A stretch of 64,000 bases of DNA, taken from Chitinolyticbacter meiyuanensis. GTDB lineage: Bacteria; Pseudomonadota; Gammaproteobacteria; Burkholderiales; Chitinibacteraceae. Position numbers and translations under genes: made by a program. Under the pieces are notes generated by a model. That model was not told where the DNA came from and did no database searches. It saw only the letters and a program-made list of their open reading frames with translations. This document shows, in pieces, positions 38,211 to 45,720 of the stretch (the stretch's first letter is position 1; each line of letters starts with the position of its first letter). The stretch spans positions 2,361,925-2,425,924 of the forward strand of contig NZ_CP041335.1 of NCBI RefSeq assembly GCF_008033135.1. The letters are read 5' to 3'.

Positions 38211-39212
38211 CTACCCTTGAGGGCCTACCGCAGCCAGAGACGCGAGCAATTTTGCTTGGATGTCGACCGTTGCTTGCAGCCGTATGCCTTCTGCGTCGCG
38301 GACCCGCAGAAGATCAGCGCTCTCGACCAGCCGCTGTTCCACTGCCTCCGTGGCTAAGCGCTGCTGCTCTAGATGGGCGACCAGGTTCTCATTGGCAGTT
38401 TCGAGGCTCGATATTCGCTGCGTGCTTGTGGCGTAGGCCTTTTCCAGCTTGCCAAGCGCCTCTTCTGCCTGCCGGGCTGCTTTACGTGCCGCGGGTAATT
38501 CAGTTGTCGTCCGCGCCAACTCTTGAAGACTCCGCGTGAGCTCATCTTGCTTGATTACCAGCGATTGATTCAACGTTCGGATCTCGACCTGCAACTGCTG
38601 AATCTGGTGCTCATGTCGACGTAGCTCCTGCTCCCGTTGCTCCTTGTTCGACTGCCGATAGTGCTCCAGAGCCTCTCTGGCATGCTGATGCTTCTCATCA
38701 AGGGAGCGTTGGTGAGTTCTGCTGTCCTCAAGGTGGCTCGTTAGGTTCGAGACCTCTTGTGAGAGGCGTTGTTTCTCGACGTGGGTGCCGGCGAGCTCTT
38801 GTTCGACAGCCGCTCTGCGGGCGGTTTCTTCTCGCAGCGCCAGTTCGGTTCGTTGTAGCTGATCACTTAGACCCGTGTTTTCTTGGCGCAGCTGCGTAAT
38901 TGCGCCCTCTTTCTCGTGCAGTTTTGCTTCGAGCTGCTGGCGCTGTTCAACCCACCGTGCTTCCGCCTCTTCATGCAAGCGCGCGCCGAGGCGACTTGCC
39001 AGCTCTTGGATTGCTTCGCTTACCGCGACGGATTTGCCTGTGCCGCCGCCGTCCTCTTCTTCCAGCTCGCGTAAATAACGCTGAATCGTGGTACGCGACC
39101 CGGTATTGCCGAGCTCGGCGCGTACCGCATCGATCGAAGGGTTTCGTCCTTGCGATACCAGGCGCTCCCTCGCCCGTTGCACCTCGCTTTTGTGGATTCC
39201 GCTTCGCGCCAT
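38211..39212 (-). CDS. KfrA-like DNA-binding coiled-coil protein
   Basis: A 333-residue protein. The first 60 residues match the KfrA N-terminal DNA-binding domain: SEVQRARERLVSQGRNPSID, VRAELGNTGSRTTIQRYLRE. Residues about 75-320 are an almost continuous alpha-helical coiled coil rich in Glu, Gln and Arg. KfrA of IncP plasmids binds its own operator and forms filaments thought to help plasmid maintenance. Chromosomal copies usually sit in integrated elements. Two perfect inverted repeats lie upstream and are the probable binding sites. RBS GAGG precedes the ATG. Confidence 0.85.
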   Translation of the reverse strand: MARSGIHKSEVQRARERLVSQGRNPSIDAVRAELGNTGSRTTIQRYLRELEEEDGGGTGKSVAVSEAIQELASRLGARLHEEAEARWVEQRQQLEAKLHEKEGAITQLRQENTGLSDQLQRTELALREETARRAAVEQELAGTHVEKQRLSQEVSNLTSHLEDSRTHQRSLDEKHQHAREALEHYRQSNKEQREQELRRHEHQIQQLQVEIRTLNQSLVIKQDELTRSLQELARTTTELPAARKAARQAEEALGKLEKAYATSTQRISSLETANENLVAHLEQQRLATEAVEQRLVESADLLRVRDAEGIRLQATVDIQAKLLASLAAVGPQG

Positions 39213-39239
39213 GACTGCCTCACTCGAATTTCATACGTG

Positions 39240-39258
39240 GTATGTATCATGTACATAC
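39240..39258. promoter_or_regulatory. Inverted repeat 1, candidate KfrA operator
   Basis: GTATGTA (39240-39246) and TACATAC (39252-39258) form a perfect 7-bp dyad around TCATG, 28 bases upstream of the KfrA-like start codon. An overlapping CATAC-GTG-GTATG dyad starts a few bases earlier. Position and symmetry fit autorepression. Confidence 0.5.
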
Positions 39259-39302
39259 ACAAAAATATTGGCAAACTTATATCGACAATCGGCATATATA
39301 TC

Positions 39303-39331
39303 ACACGTGATAATGAAGGATTATCACGTGT
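39303..39331. promoter_or_regulatory. Inverted repeat 2, candidate KfrA operator
   Basis: A perfect 12-bp inverted repeat: ACACGTGATAAT (39303-39314), spacer GAAGG, ATTATCACGTGT (39320-39331). It sits in AT-rich DNA between the divergent KfrA-like and NYN genes and could control either or both. Confidence 0.55.
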
Positions 39332-39475
39332 TATGGCCTAGGCTGTGCACTTAGCGAGCTTTGCTGGGTACGAAACCGCTATATCGACTGCTTTTGAAGC
39401 TACCACCTATGCATACCGTGTTCACGACGACACGACGCGGCAATAGCGGGAGACATTGCGCATATCGTTACCCGG

Positions 39476-40180
39476 TTGGCCCGCTATCCATACTTGATCA
39501 TTGATGCCGACAATGCACAGGCTTCCGCTGTGACCGAGTTGTTCGCCGAGGTGTCCCATTACGGCGTGGCCAGCGTGAAGCGCGCCTATGGCGACTGGAC
39601 CACGCCCAACCTCAAGAGTTGGAAAGACACGCTCCACAAGATGGCCATCCAGCCAATCCAGCAGTTCCGGTACACCACCGGAAAAAACGCTACGGATTCC
39701 TCGATGATCATCGATGCGATGGATCTGCTTCATGCCGGCAACCTTGAGGGCTTTTGCCTGGTGTCCTCAGATAGCGACTTCACACGCCTGGCCACACGGA
39801 TTCGCGAAGCCGGCCTGTTGGTCTATGGGTTCGGAGAGAAGCACACGCCGGCCCCGTTTGTCGCAACATGCGACAAGTTCATCTACACGGAAATCCTGAA
39901 GGCAGAAACGGCCCCGATCGCCAGCACCAAGGAAGCGCAATCGTCGCTGGAGAGCATGTTGCGCGCTGCTGTCGAAGCGGCAGACCGGGACAATGGCTGG
40001 GCAAGGCTTGCAGCCGTAGGCAACATGCTGCTGAAGCTCAGTCCATCATTTGACCCGCGCAACTACGGTTTCAAGAAGCTCGGTGAGCTAGTGAAGGGTC
40101 AGCCCTTTCTGGAAATCATGCAGCCGCCGCAAGGCGCCGATACCGCCAACGTGCACCTCTATGTTCGTCTTCGCGAATAA
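39476..40180 (+). CDS. NYN (PIN-like RNase) domain protein with C-terminal OST-HTH/LOTUS domain
   Basis: A protein of about 234 residues. The NYN domain (residues 1-145) has LIIDADNAQASAV, SVKRAYGDWT, TGKNATDSSMIIDAMDLLHAGN and CLVSSDSDFTRLATRIREAG, with the acidic residues expected of a metal-dependent ribonuclease. Residues about 155-233 (LESMLRAAVEAADRDNGWARL, FDPRNYGFKKLGELVKGQ) match the OST-HTH/LOTUS RNA-binding domain. The start is uncertain: TTG at 39476 lacks a ribosome site, while a rare ATT at 39455 in the same frame follows GGGAGA. It may process structured RNA; its target is unknown. It lies beside the KfrA-like gene. Confidence 0.85.
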   Translation: MARYPYLIIDADNAQASAVTELFAEVSHYGVASVKRAYGDWTTPNLKSWKDTLHKMAIQPIQQFRYTTGKNATDSSMIIDAMDLLHAGNLEGFCLVSSDSDFTRLATRIREAGLLVYGFGEKHTPAPFVATCDKFIYTEILKAETAPIASTKEAQSSLESMLRAAVEAADRDNGWARLAAVGNMLLKLSPSFDPRNYGFKKLGELVKGQPFLEIMQPPQGADTANVHLYVRLRE

Positions 40181-40189
40181 CGTTGCGCG

Positions 40190-40294
40190 TTAGGCACCCC
40201 AGAAGACAGTGGCGTAGATAAACACCACGAGCAACAACAGCAGCAACAAGCCAATGACCGGCGTGACCTCGCCTCGCATATTGCGGTGGGACAT
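40190..40294 (-). CDS. 34-residue single-pass membrane protein
   Basis: A very short gene encoding MSHRNMRGEVTPVIG followed by the membrane helix LLLLLLLVVFIYATVFWGA. The ribosome site GAAGGAGGTGCCT-ATG is close to the ideal anti-16S match, which is the main support for it being real. The N-terminus is positively charged, so it should stay cytoplasmic with the helix in the inner membrane. The gene ends 9 bases past the convergent NYN gene. I recognise no family. Small proteins of this form often tune a larger membrane partner. Confidence 0.65.
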   Translation of the reverse strand: MSHRNMRGEVTPVIGLLLLLLLVVFIYATVFWGA

Positions 40295-40362
40295 AGGCAC
40301 CTCCTTCACGCGATTGCCCGCAGCCGTAGCCATCTTCTACTGCCGCACATGGCAATGAAAAA

Positions 40363-40384
40363 GCCCCCGCGGTAGCGCGGGGGC
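40363..40384 (-). terminator. Orphan Rho-independent terminator
   Basis: A 9-bp GC stem (gcccccgcg 40363-40371, cgcgggggc 40376-40384) with a GTAG loop. On the minus strand it is followed by TTTTTC, a good terminator. No minus-strand coding gene ends just upstream of it; the next sequence upstream (40385-40593) has no recognised gene. It could end a small RNA, or protect the 34-residue gene from upstream transcription. Confidence 0.7.
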
Positions 40385-40593
40385 AACGTTTGGGGGTATG
40401 CGCTCAAGCATTGCGCTCTACCGGTATAGCACGGGCTGCGGCATAGTGCGCCACGTCCGCCGCCTACCGAGCACCGCCGAGCCGGAATGGGCCTCGTACC
40501 ACAGCAGACATTGCAGTACGTATAGGCTGGGTCCATTATGAGCACGGCATAAAACGGTAATCGACTCAGCCAAGTGCAATACGGGACATTGCG

Positions 40594-40860
40594 ATGACTA
40601 CCTTTGACGAAACCAAACGGCAGCCCATTCAACGGTATACGGAGCACTACCCTGCGCCGCAGTTCCCGCACTACCCTTTGGCCATCTTCCTCAAAGGCGA
40701 ACAACAGGAGGACGGTTCATGGATCATTGGCGCGAACTTCCCCATATCCAACAGCAATTTCTTCAACGGCGTAGTTGGCAGATATGCTGAGTGGGAAACC
40801 GGTAGAGAAGCCGCCCTGCAGTTCGCCAAAGCCATGATCGGCGAAAGCACCTACATCTAG
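40594..40860 (+). CDS. Hypothetical 88-residue protein
   Basis: A small soluble protein beginning MTTFDETKRQPIQRYTEHYP and containing GSWIIGANFPISNSNFFNGV and ETGREAALQFAKAMIGESTYI. It has no membrane segment or signal. The start is preceded by GGGAC at a loose spacing. Codon composition looks coding. I do not recognise the family. Confidence 0.5.
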   Translation: MTTFDETKRQPIQRYTEHYPAPQFPHYPLAIFLKGEQQEDGSWIIGANFPISNSNFFNGVVGRYAEWETGREAALQFAKAMIGESTYI

Positions 40861-41100
40861 GCTAGCCCGGCAGTCGATAGTTCGTGGCCACGCCGTGTTG
40901 GTTGGGCAGTTCACCTCCGAGCGGGCTCACAGCATGTCGCTTAAAGGCTGCCGACGGTGACCGGCCATTGGCGATTTTGCGCTGTGCACAGCTCCGCTGT
41001 TCGGTTTGCAAACCACCGGTTACGACAATGCGAACAACGCCTGCGTTTATCTAGCTTCGGCTCTGGTGAGAATGGGAACCCCACCGCCAAGACCAACACC

Positions 41101-41985
41101 ATGCGCCTCGCTTGCACCACACGCCCCTACGCCGACTTGGATTTACCCCGCTCCTGTGATGCGATTGCCGTGGCAGGCTTTACCGATATCGGCCTGTTTC
41201 CCACACTGCAGCCCAGTGGGCAGCACGCTGTGCCGGTGCGTGCATCCACGACTGCAGCTCAACTCATGGCCGTCCGCAGTGCGCTAAATGGCGCCGGCCT
41301 GCATGCTTCGCTGTTGCTGGCGTTGCCCGACGAGCCACCCACTTCCGCAACCGCAGCCGATGCCTACCCTCATCTGATCGATCAGGCCGCAAGTCTGGGC
41401 GTACGATACCTGCTCGATTTGGGCTGCGCTGCCCCCGCCCAATACAATGCCTATCGCCAGTTGCTCATGTCTGTGGCGCCTCATGCGGAAGCAGCAGGTA
41501 TCGTCATCCTCATCAAGCACCACGGTGGCATTTTTGATACCACCGCCAACATGCTTGCATTTCAACGGCAGGTCGCCAGTCCATCACTACAGCTCGCGTT
41601 CGACCCCGGCAACGTGCTGTATTACAGCAACGGGCAAGACGATTCGGTCTCGAGTTTTGTCGAAGCTCGAGATATCTTCGCCGCAGTGTTTGTCAAAGAT
41701 TGCCGGCAGGTAAACAACCAGCCGGATGTGGCTATCAATGCCGGTGATGGCAACGCCAACTGGCCCGAGCTCATCCATCAACTCGGCGATCGTGCTTTCG
41801 ACATGCCGCTCTACCTTGAAGGTGTGGGCGGCACCAATGCGCAAGAGCGCAATGAAAATGTCGTCCTTTCACACCTGCGACTAAAGGAATGGCTGCAGCT
41901 AAGCACCCAAGCGCGCGCCTACGAGGCTGGTGGCTGTTCGGGGAACGGCGCAAGCAGCGCGGCGATTTCTTCTTCCGCAAGATGA
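41101..41985 (+). CDS. Sugar phosphate isomerase/epimerase-like TIM-barrel protein
   Basis: A protein of 294 residues, similar to the xylose-isomerase-like AP-endonuclease-2 superfamily. Family features: AIAVAGFTDIGLFPTLQP early, GVRYLLDLGC in the middle, IVILIKHHGG, LQLAFDPGNVLYYSNG, AAVFVKDCRQ, NAGDGNANW and a late LYLEGVGGTN, giving His, Asp and Glu ligands for a divalent metal. Substrate unknown. The ATG at 41101 starts the conserved part; the longer frame to 40957 does not look conserved. The 3' end overlaps the convergent gene at 41919-41985. A decayed second copy of the 3' half lies at about 52410-52690. Confidence 0.7.
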   Translation: MRLACTTRPYADLDLPRSCDAIAVAGFTDIGLFPTLQPSGQHAVPVRASTTAAQLMAVRSALNGAGLHASLLLALPDEPPTSATAADAYPHLIDQAASLGVRYLLDLGCAAPAQYNAYRQLLMSVAPHAEAAGIVILIKHHGGIFDTTANMLAFQRQVASPSLQLAFDPGNVLYYSNGQDDSVSSFVEARDIFAAVFVKDCRQVNNQPDVAINAGDGNANWPELIHQLGDRAFDMPLYLEGVGGTNAQERNENVVLSHLRLKEWLQLSTQARAYEAGGCSGNGASSAAISSSAR

Positions 41986-42635
41986 AGCGATAGCGCTCGG
42001 CGCAATTCTGCCGTGTCGGTTACCTTGTGAAATGCTCCGGCGCGTTCGCGCACTGTTTTCAGCACCGAATCCGGCACTTTCCGAACGATCCGAAGAGCGT
42101 TTTGATACGCAGCTCGCGTTTCTTCAACGTGAAGGATCAAGGTCTCGCAGCCGGGAATCTTCGAAACATATTGCTCGTAGCATCGTTCCGCAAACTTCAA
42201 CGCCACGGCCTCTTCAATGACGCAAACCCTGGGTTGATCAACCAATGCGTTGGGGTCCAGCAGATGGATCACAGCACGGCAAATTTCGTAGAAAACCTGT
42301 TCCCAAGTCTGAGCTGCGTGCCGAATCAGGATGCCATATGTCCGCTGTGGAAAACGGAATGGGACAACCAGTGTGTTGCTGCCATTCCGGCTGAACTCGG
42401 GGCGTGGGGCAAACTGCTTTGCCTGCAACCGGCCGAGACCATACAGTCGCTCAGCCCTGTTATATGCAAGTAATTGAAGGCAGCTACGAAACCAGATTGT
42501 GCTTTCGGTACGGTCATGCGGGTCTTCAGACAGACGCCAATCATTGCGACTGAGCTGCTGGCTCAGCACGCTCCTGATATCCTCGGTCAGGGCCGCATCA
42601 TTCAGCATGGATTGCATCGCTTTGACGATGAGCAT
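41919..42635 (-). CDS. Hypothetical protein, 238 residues
   Basis: A soluble protein with no family I recognise. It starts MLIVKAMQSMLNDAALTEDIRSV (an alternative start is the second Met, six codons on) and continues with FRFPQRTYGILIRHAAQTWEQ, AVIHLLDPNALVDQPRVCVIEEA and a helical C-terminus AELRRALSLHLAEEEIAALL. There is no signal peptide or membrane helix. It overlaps the 3' end of the isomerase-like gene by 67 bases tail to tail, so one of the two C-termini may be acquired. Base composition is lower in GC than the core genes, in keeping with the accessory region. Confidence 0.55.
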   Translation of the reverse strand: MLIVKAMQSMLNDAALTEDIRSVLSQQLSRNDWRLSEDPHDRTESTIWFRSCLQLLAYNRAERLYGLGRLQAKQFAPRPEFSRNGSNTLVVPFRFPQRTYGILIRHAAQTWEQVFYEICRAVIHLLDPNALVDQPRVCVIEEAVALKFAERCYEQYVSKIPGCETLILHVEETRAAYQNALRIVRKVPDSVLKTVRERAGAFHKVTDTAELRRALSLHLAEEEIAALLAPFPEQPPAS

Positions 42636-42695
42636 AGGGCCTCCGCTACTCAGCCCCCTGAGACGGCCAGTATATCGCGGCGCATCACGTGTTGG

Positions 42696-43304
42696 TCAGC
42701 GTAGACCTATTGCGAGCGAGTCGGCGATTGTGAGCACACCAAAGCCGGCCAAAACCAGCGCCAGCAACTTCATCGCCAACAGATATCCACGCCCCTCCAG
42801 CGCAGAGAAAAACTGCGCGGCCAAGAGAGCGACGAACATTTTGGACAAAATCAACGTGCCGATGGCCGTCACGACAAACGCGGTGCTCTCCCAAGCATTG
42901 CCGCGGATGATGTAGCTTCCACCCACCGTGAACCAGAACAGATACGGCCCCGGGTTCAAGAGGTTCACCTTGATGGCGGTCGCAAGCGAACCTTGCGCAT
43001 TGAGCTTGTTAGAGAGCGAGATCTTGTCGACGCGGAGCATCTTGGTCGACAGCCAGATCAGGTAGGCACCACCGACCAGCCCTAGCATCACCGTGAACAG
43101 ATCGATCTGCTTGAACTGAGTGAGCAGCCACAGTGCTGCTACGATGATTGGCCCGTCAGTCGCCAGTGGCGCCAAGCTGGCGCGCACCCCGGCCGGCAGC
43201 CCTTTGGACAGCGTTTGCTGAATCACGATGATGCCGAGCGGGCCAGGCTTCAGGCCAGCAGCGAGCCCGAAAGAAAGAGCTGCCAAGAAAAACTCGCTCA
43301 CCAT
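42696..43304 (-). CDS. LysE family transporter
   Basis: A protein of 202 residues with six hydrophobic segments. It has the family pattern FGLAAGLKPGPLGIIVIQQTLSKG (the P-G-P motif) and KVNLLNPGPYLFWFTVGG (the N-P-x-P motif). The start MVSEFFLAALSFG was chosen as typical for LysE proteins; upstream residues in the same frame are not. The ribosome site is weak. It exports amino acids or analogues by family; substrate unknown. It reads divergently from the HPP/MarR/ClC operon, with 273 bases between. Confidence 0.8.
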   Translation of the reverse strand: MVSEFFLAALSFGLAAGLKPGPLGIIVIQQTLSKGLPAGVRASLAPLATDGPIIVAALWLLTQFKQIDLFTVMLGLVGGAYLIWLSTKMLRVDKISLSNKLNAQGSLATAIKVNLLNPGPYLFWFTVGGSYIIRGNAWESTAFVVTAIGTLILSKMFVALLAAQFFSALEGRGYLLAMKLLALVLAGFGVLTIADSLAIGLR

Positions 43305-43577
43305 ACAAGTCTCATGTACGCCAGAACAGGCGAAGGGAATTGGAAACGGCTGATTTCCGACCTGCTCGAGATGATCGCACTCCAAGCAAAGATCGGCTTT
43401 GCTGCTCTTGCTTTTCAAGGGTCGGCAGGAGCTAAAAAAACGTTCTCTTGATCCCGAAAACTCTCGCTGAGGCCGCGCTTCGAGGGTTGTTACGAGCTGG
43501 CGAGCCGTCCTCGGTGCTTGGAATAAACATCACAACATGATATTTTTTCGAGCCTCAAACACCCTACCCGAGCCCGC

Positions 43578-44708
43578 ATGCAACCCGAGGTTCAACGTCC
43601 CACCTGGTGGAGTAACTTCTGGCCCCAGCCCATGCTGACGCGTCGACGGGACCGGATCCTGGCGAGCGTCGGCGCATGCATCGGCATGCTAGTTACAGCG
43701 TGGGCTTGCCAGCTTACGACCGCCTCAAATACGCCTTGGTTTATCGCGCCAATGGGGGCGTCGGCGGTACTTTTATTCGCAGTTCCCGCAAGCCCGTTGG
43801 CACAGCCTTGGTCGCTGATCGGGGGTAATCTGTTGTCTGCCCTAATCGGGGTCACTTGCGCACAGTGGATTACCAGCCCGATTTTGGCATCAGGCTGCGC
43901 AGTCGCTTTCTCGATCGCAGCGATGCACCAGTTCCGCTGCATTCACCCTCCAAGCGGCGCAGTAGCACTTACGGCAGTCTTGGGGGGCGAGCCCATTCAC
44001 CAATTGGGCTACGCATTTGTTCTGCACCCCGTGCTTCAGAATTCGTTGTTTTTGGTCGTCGTTGCAATCTTCTACAACAACATCGTTCGTCGGCCTTACC
44101 CACATAAAGTGCACCCGCCGGCCACGCACAAGACAACAGATCCTCCCCCGATCGAACGATCAGGCATAACACGAGAAGATCTGCATGCGGCACTCGAAAA
44201 ACAGGGAGAGCTATACGACATCAACGAAGAGGATTTGCAAGAAATTCTATTGCAAGCGCAGCTGCAGGCGCATCGCCGCAGGTTTGGCGAGTTAACCTGC
44301 CGTGACTTTATGGCGAAAGACGTGGTCTTCGTGAATGCCAATGATCCGACTCAAATCGCATATGACAAGCTACGAGAGCATAAAGTCTCTGCGCTGCCTG
44401 TATTGGGTAATGAAAAGCAACTTGTGGGTATTGTCACGCTGCATGATTTGTTTGCTGCCTACGACCGCATCAGCCTGACGGCAACCAAGGTATGGCAAAT
44501 CATGACCGGCCATGTCGTTATCGCAAAGGCAAGTGACCCGATTACTTCACTGGTCGAGCCATTCTCGAATGGTGGGCTCCACCACATGCCGGTGCTGGAT
44601 GAAACAGGCGGCGTAGTAGGAATGGTTACCCAATCCGACCTTGTTGCTGCGATGTTTCAAGAGCAGCTGGAGCTCACATCAAATAACGTCGGCATGCGTA
44701 GCAATTGA
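43578..44708 (+). CDS. HPP family membrane protein with two CBS domains
   Basis: A 376-residue protein. Residues 20-175 form a four-helix HPP membrane domain with MGASAVLLFAVPASPLAQP, the name-giving MHQFRCIHPPSGAVALTAVLGG and a final helix before NNIVRR. Residues about 238-370 hold a CBS pair (FMAKDVVFVNANDPTQIAYDKL, VGIVTLHDLF; then IMTGHVVIAKASDP, VVGMVTQSDLVAA). HPP proteins have been linked to nitrite transport in plastids and cyanobacteria, and CBS pairs sense adenine nucleotides. Its TGA is two bases before the next ATG, so it heads a tight three-gene operon. The transported ion is not known. Confidence 0.85.
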   Translation: MQPEVQRPTWWSNFWPQPMLTRRRDRILASVGACIGMLVTAWACQLTTASNTPWFIAPMGASAVLLFAVPASPLAQPWSLIGGNLLSALIGVTCAQWITSPILASGCAVAFSIAAMHQFRCIHPPSGAVALTAVLGGEPIHQLGYAFVLHPVLQNSLFLVVVAIFYNNIVRRPYPHKVHPPATHKTTDPPPIERSGITREDLHAALEKQGELYDINEEDLQEILLQAQLQAHRRRFGELTCRDFMAKDVVFVNANDPTQIAYDKLREHKVSALPVLGNEKQLVGIVTLHDLFAAYDRISLTATKVWQIMTGHVVIAKASDPITSLVEPFSNGGLHHMPVLDETGGVVGMVTQSDLVAAMFQEQLELTSNNVGMRSN

Positions 44709-44710
44709 GC

Positions 44711-45715
44711 ATGCACGCACAAGCAACTCAAACCCGGACCCCGCTGAGTAGATCGAGCCTTCTTGTCGGATGGCTGGCGTTGCTCGCCTCAGAAACGACA
44801 TCCAGGTATGTGATGGGGGCGTTCGAAGCATTGCTGGTACTCCCGTTTTGGCTCTCTATCGGGCTGATACTCGTCAAGCCCCGAGCGAGTTATACACGGT
44901 GCACTGCCTTGATCAGTAGCTATCTGATTTCCATCGTCGTGGGTTCGGCCCTACAAACCCTGATGCCCCATACCTTTTGGACAGCGCTGCTGGCCGCTCT
45001 ACTTGTTCTGGCACTGTTGGCGGCGCTGAAGTTTCATCACTTTCCTGCAACGCTTGTGCTACTTCCGTTGGTTTCAGGCGAAACCAAGATCGATGCGCTG
45101 GAAAGTACAACGTTGCCCTTCCTGCTTTTCATCAACTTATTCATCGTGGCTACCCTTGCCTGGTTTATTTCGCGACCGTGCACCGCACACAAAAAAACGC
45201 CGCTGCTTGATGTCCCCACAAAAAGCTACCAATCCGTAAGCACACTCACTCAAGCATCTTCTATGTCTGAACAAAACCTGAGCAAGGCCCAATACGAAGC
45301 CCTTTCTGAATTCCGCTATCAACTTCGTCGCTTCATCCACTTTAGCGAATCAGCAGCCAAAGCTGCGGGGGTAACGCCTCTGCAGTACTTGCTCATGCTG
45401 CATATACGCGGCTTCCCAGGCAAGGATTGGGCAACGGTAGGCGAGTTGGCGGAACGTCTTCAGCTGCAACACCATGGGACTGTCGCTTTAGTGACACGTT
45501 GCGAAGAAGCTGGATTAATCAAGCGGCAGAAAAGCGAGGCAGATCGGCGGTCAGTTGAGATTCATCTGGAACCCAAAGGGTTGGAACTACTCTCTCAGCT
45601 TGCTTCACTTCATGAGCTGGAACTGCAGTCTCTTCGAGATACATTCCAGGTGGCACGTATCACTGCATTCAATGATGCAGATGGTGTGGATTCAGAACGA
45701 TTGAAGTCAGAGTAA
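44711..45715 (+). CDS. Membrane (HPP-like) domain fused to a MarR-type DNA-binding domain
   Basis: A 334-residue protein in one open frame. Residues about 15-165 are four or five membrane helices resembling a degenerate HPP domain (WLALLASETTSRYVMGAFEA, PFWLSIGLILVKPRA, and FPATLVLLPLVSGE where HPP proteins have HPPSGAVAL). Residues 185-334 are a MarR winged helix (YEALSEFRYQLRRFIHFSE, WATVGELAERLQLQHHGTVALVTRCEEAGLIKR in parts, then EADRRSVEIHLEPKG). ATG 44711 lies two bases after the HPP stop; TTG 44705 is an alternative, and an internal ATG 45263 without a ribosome site could give a free MarR. A membrane-bound MarR is unusual. Co-transcribed with HPP and ClC genes. Confidence 0.75.
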   Translation: MHAQATQTRTPLSRSSLLVGWLALLASETTSRYVMGAFEALLVLPFWLSIGLILVKPRASYTRCTALISSYLISIVVGSALQTLMPHTFWTALLAALLVLALLAALKFHHFPATLVLLPLVSGETKIDALESTTLPFLLFINLFIVATLAWFISRPCTAHKKTPLLDVPTKSYQSVSTLTQASSMSEQNLSKAQYEALSEFRYQLRRFIHFSESAAKAAGVTPLQYLLMLHIRGFPGKDWATVGELAERLQLQHHGTVALVTRCEEAGLIKRQKSEADRRSVEIHLEPKGLELLSQLASLHELELQSLRDTFQVARITAFNDADGVDSERLKSE

Positions 45716-45720
45716 AGTCA

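Noticed and set aside
37699..41100. Integrase, transposase, tRNA or direct-repeat att site bounding the KfrA/NYN segment
   Set aside because: None could be recognised on either strand, so an integrative element is only suggested by gene content.
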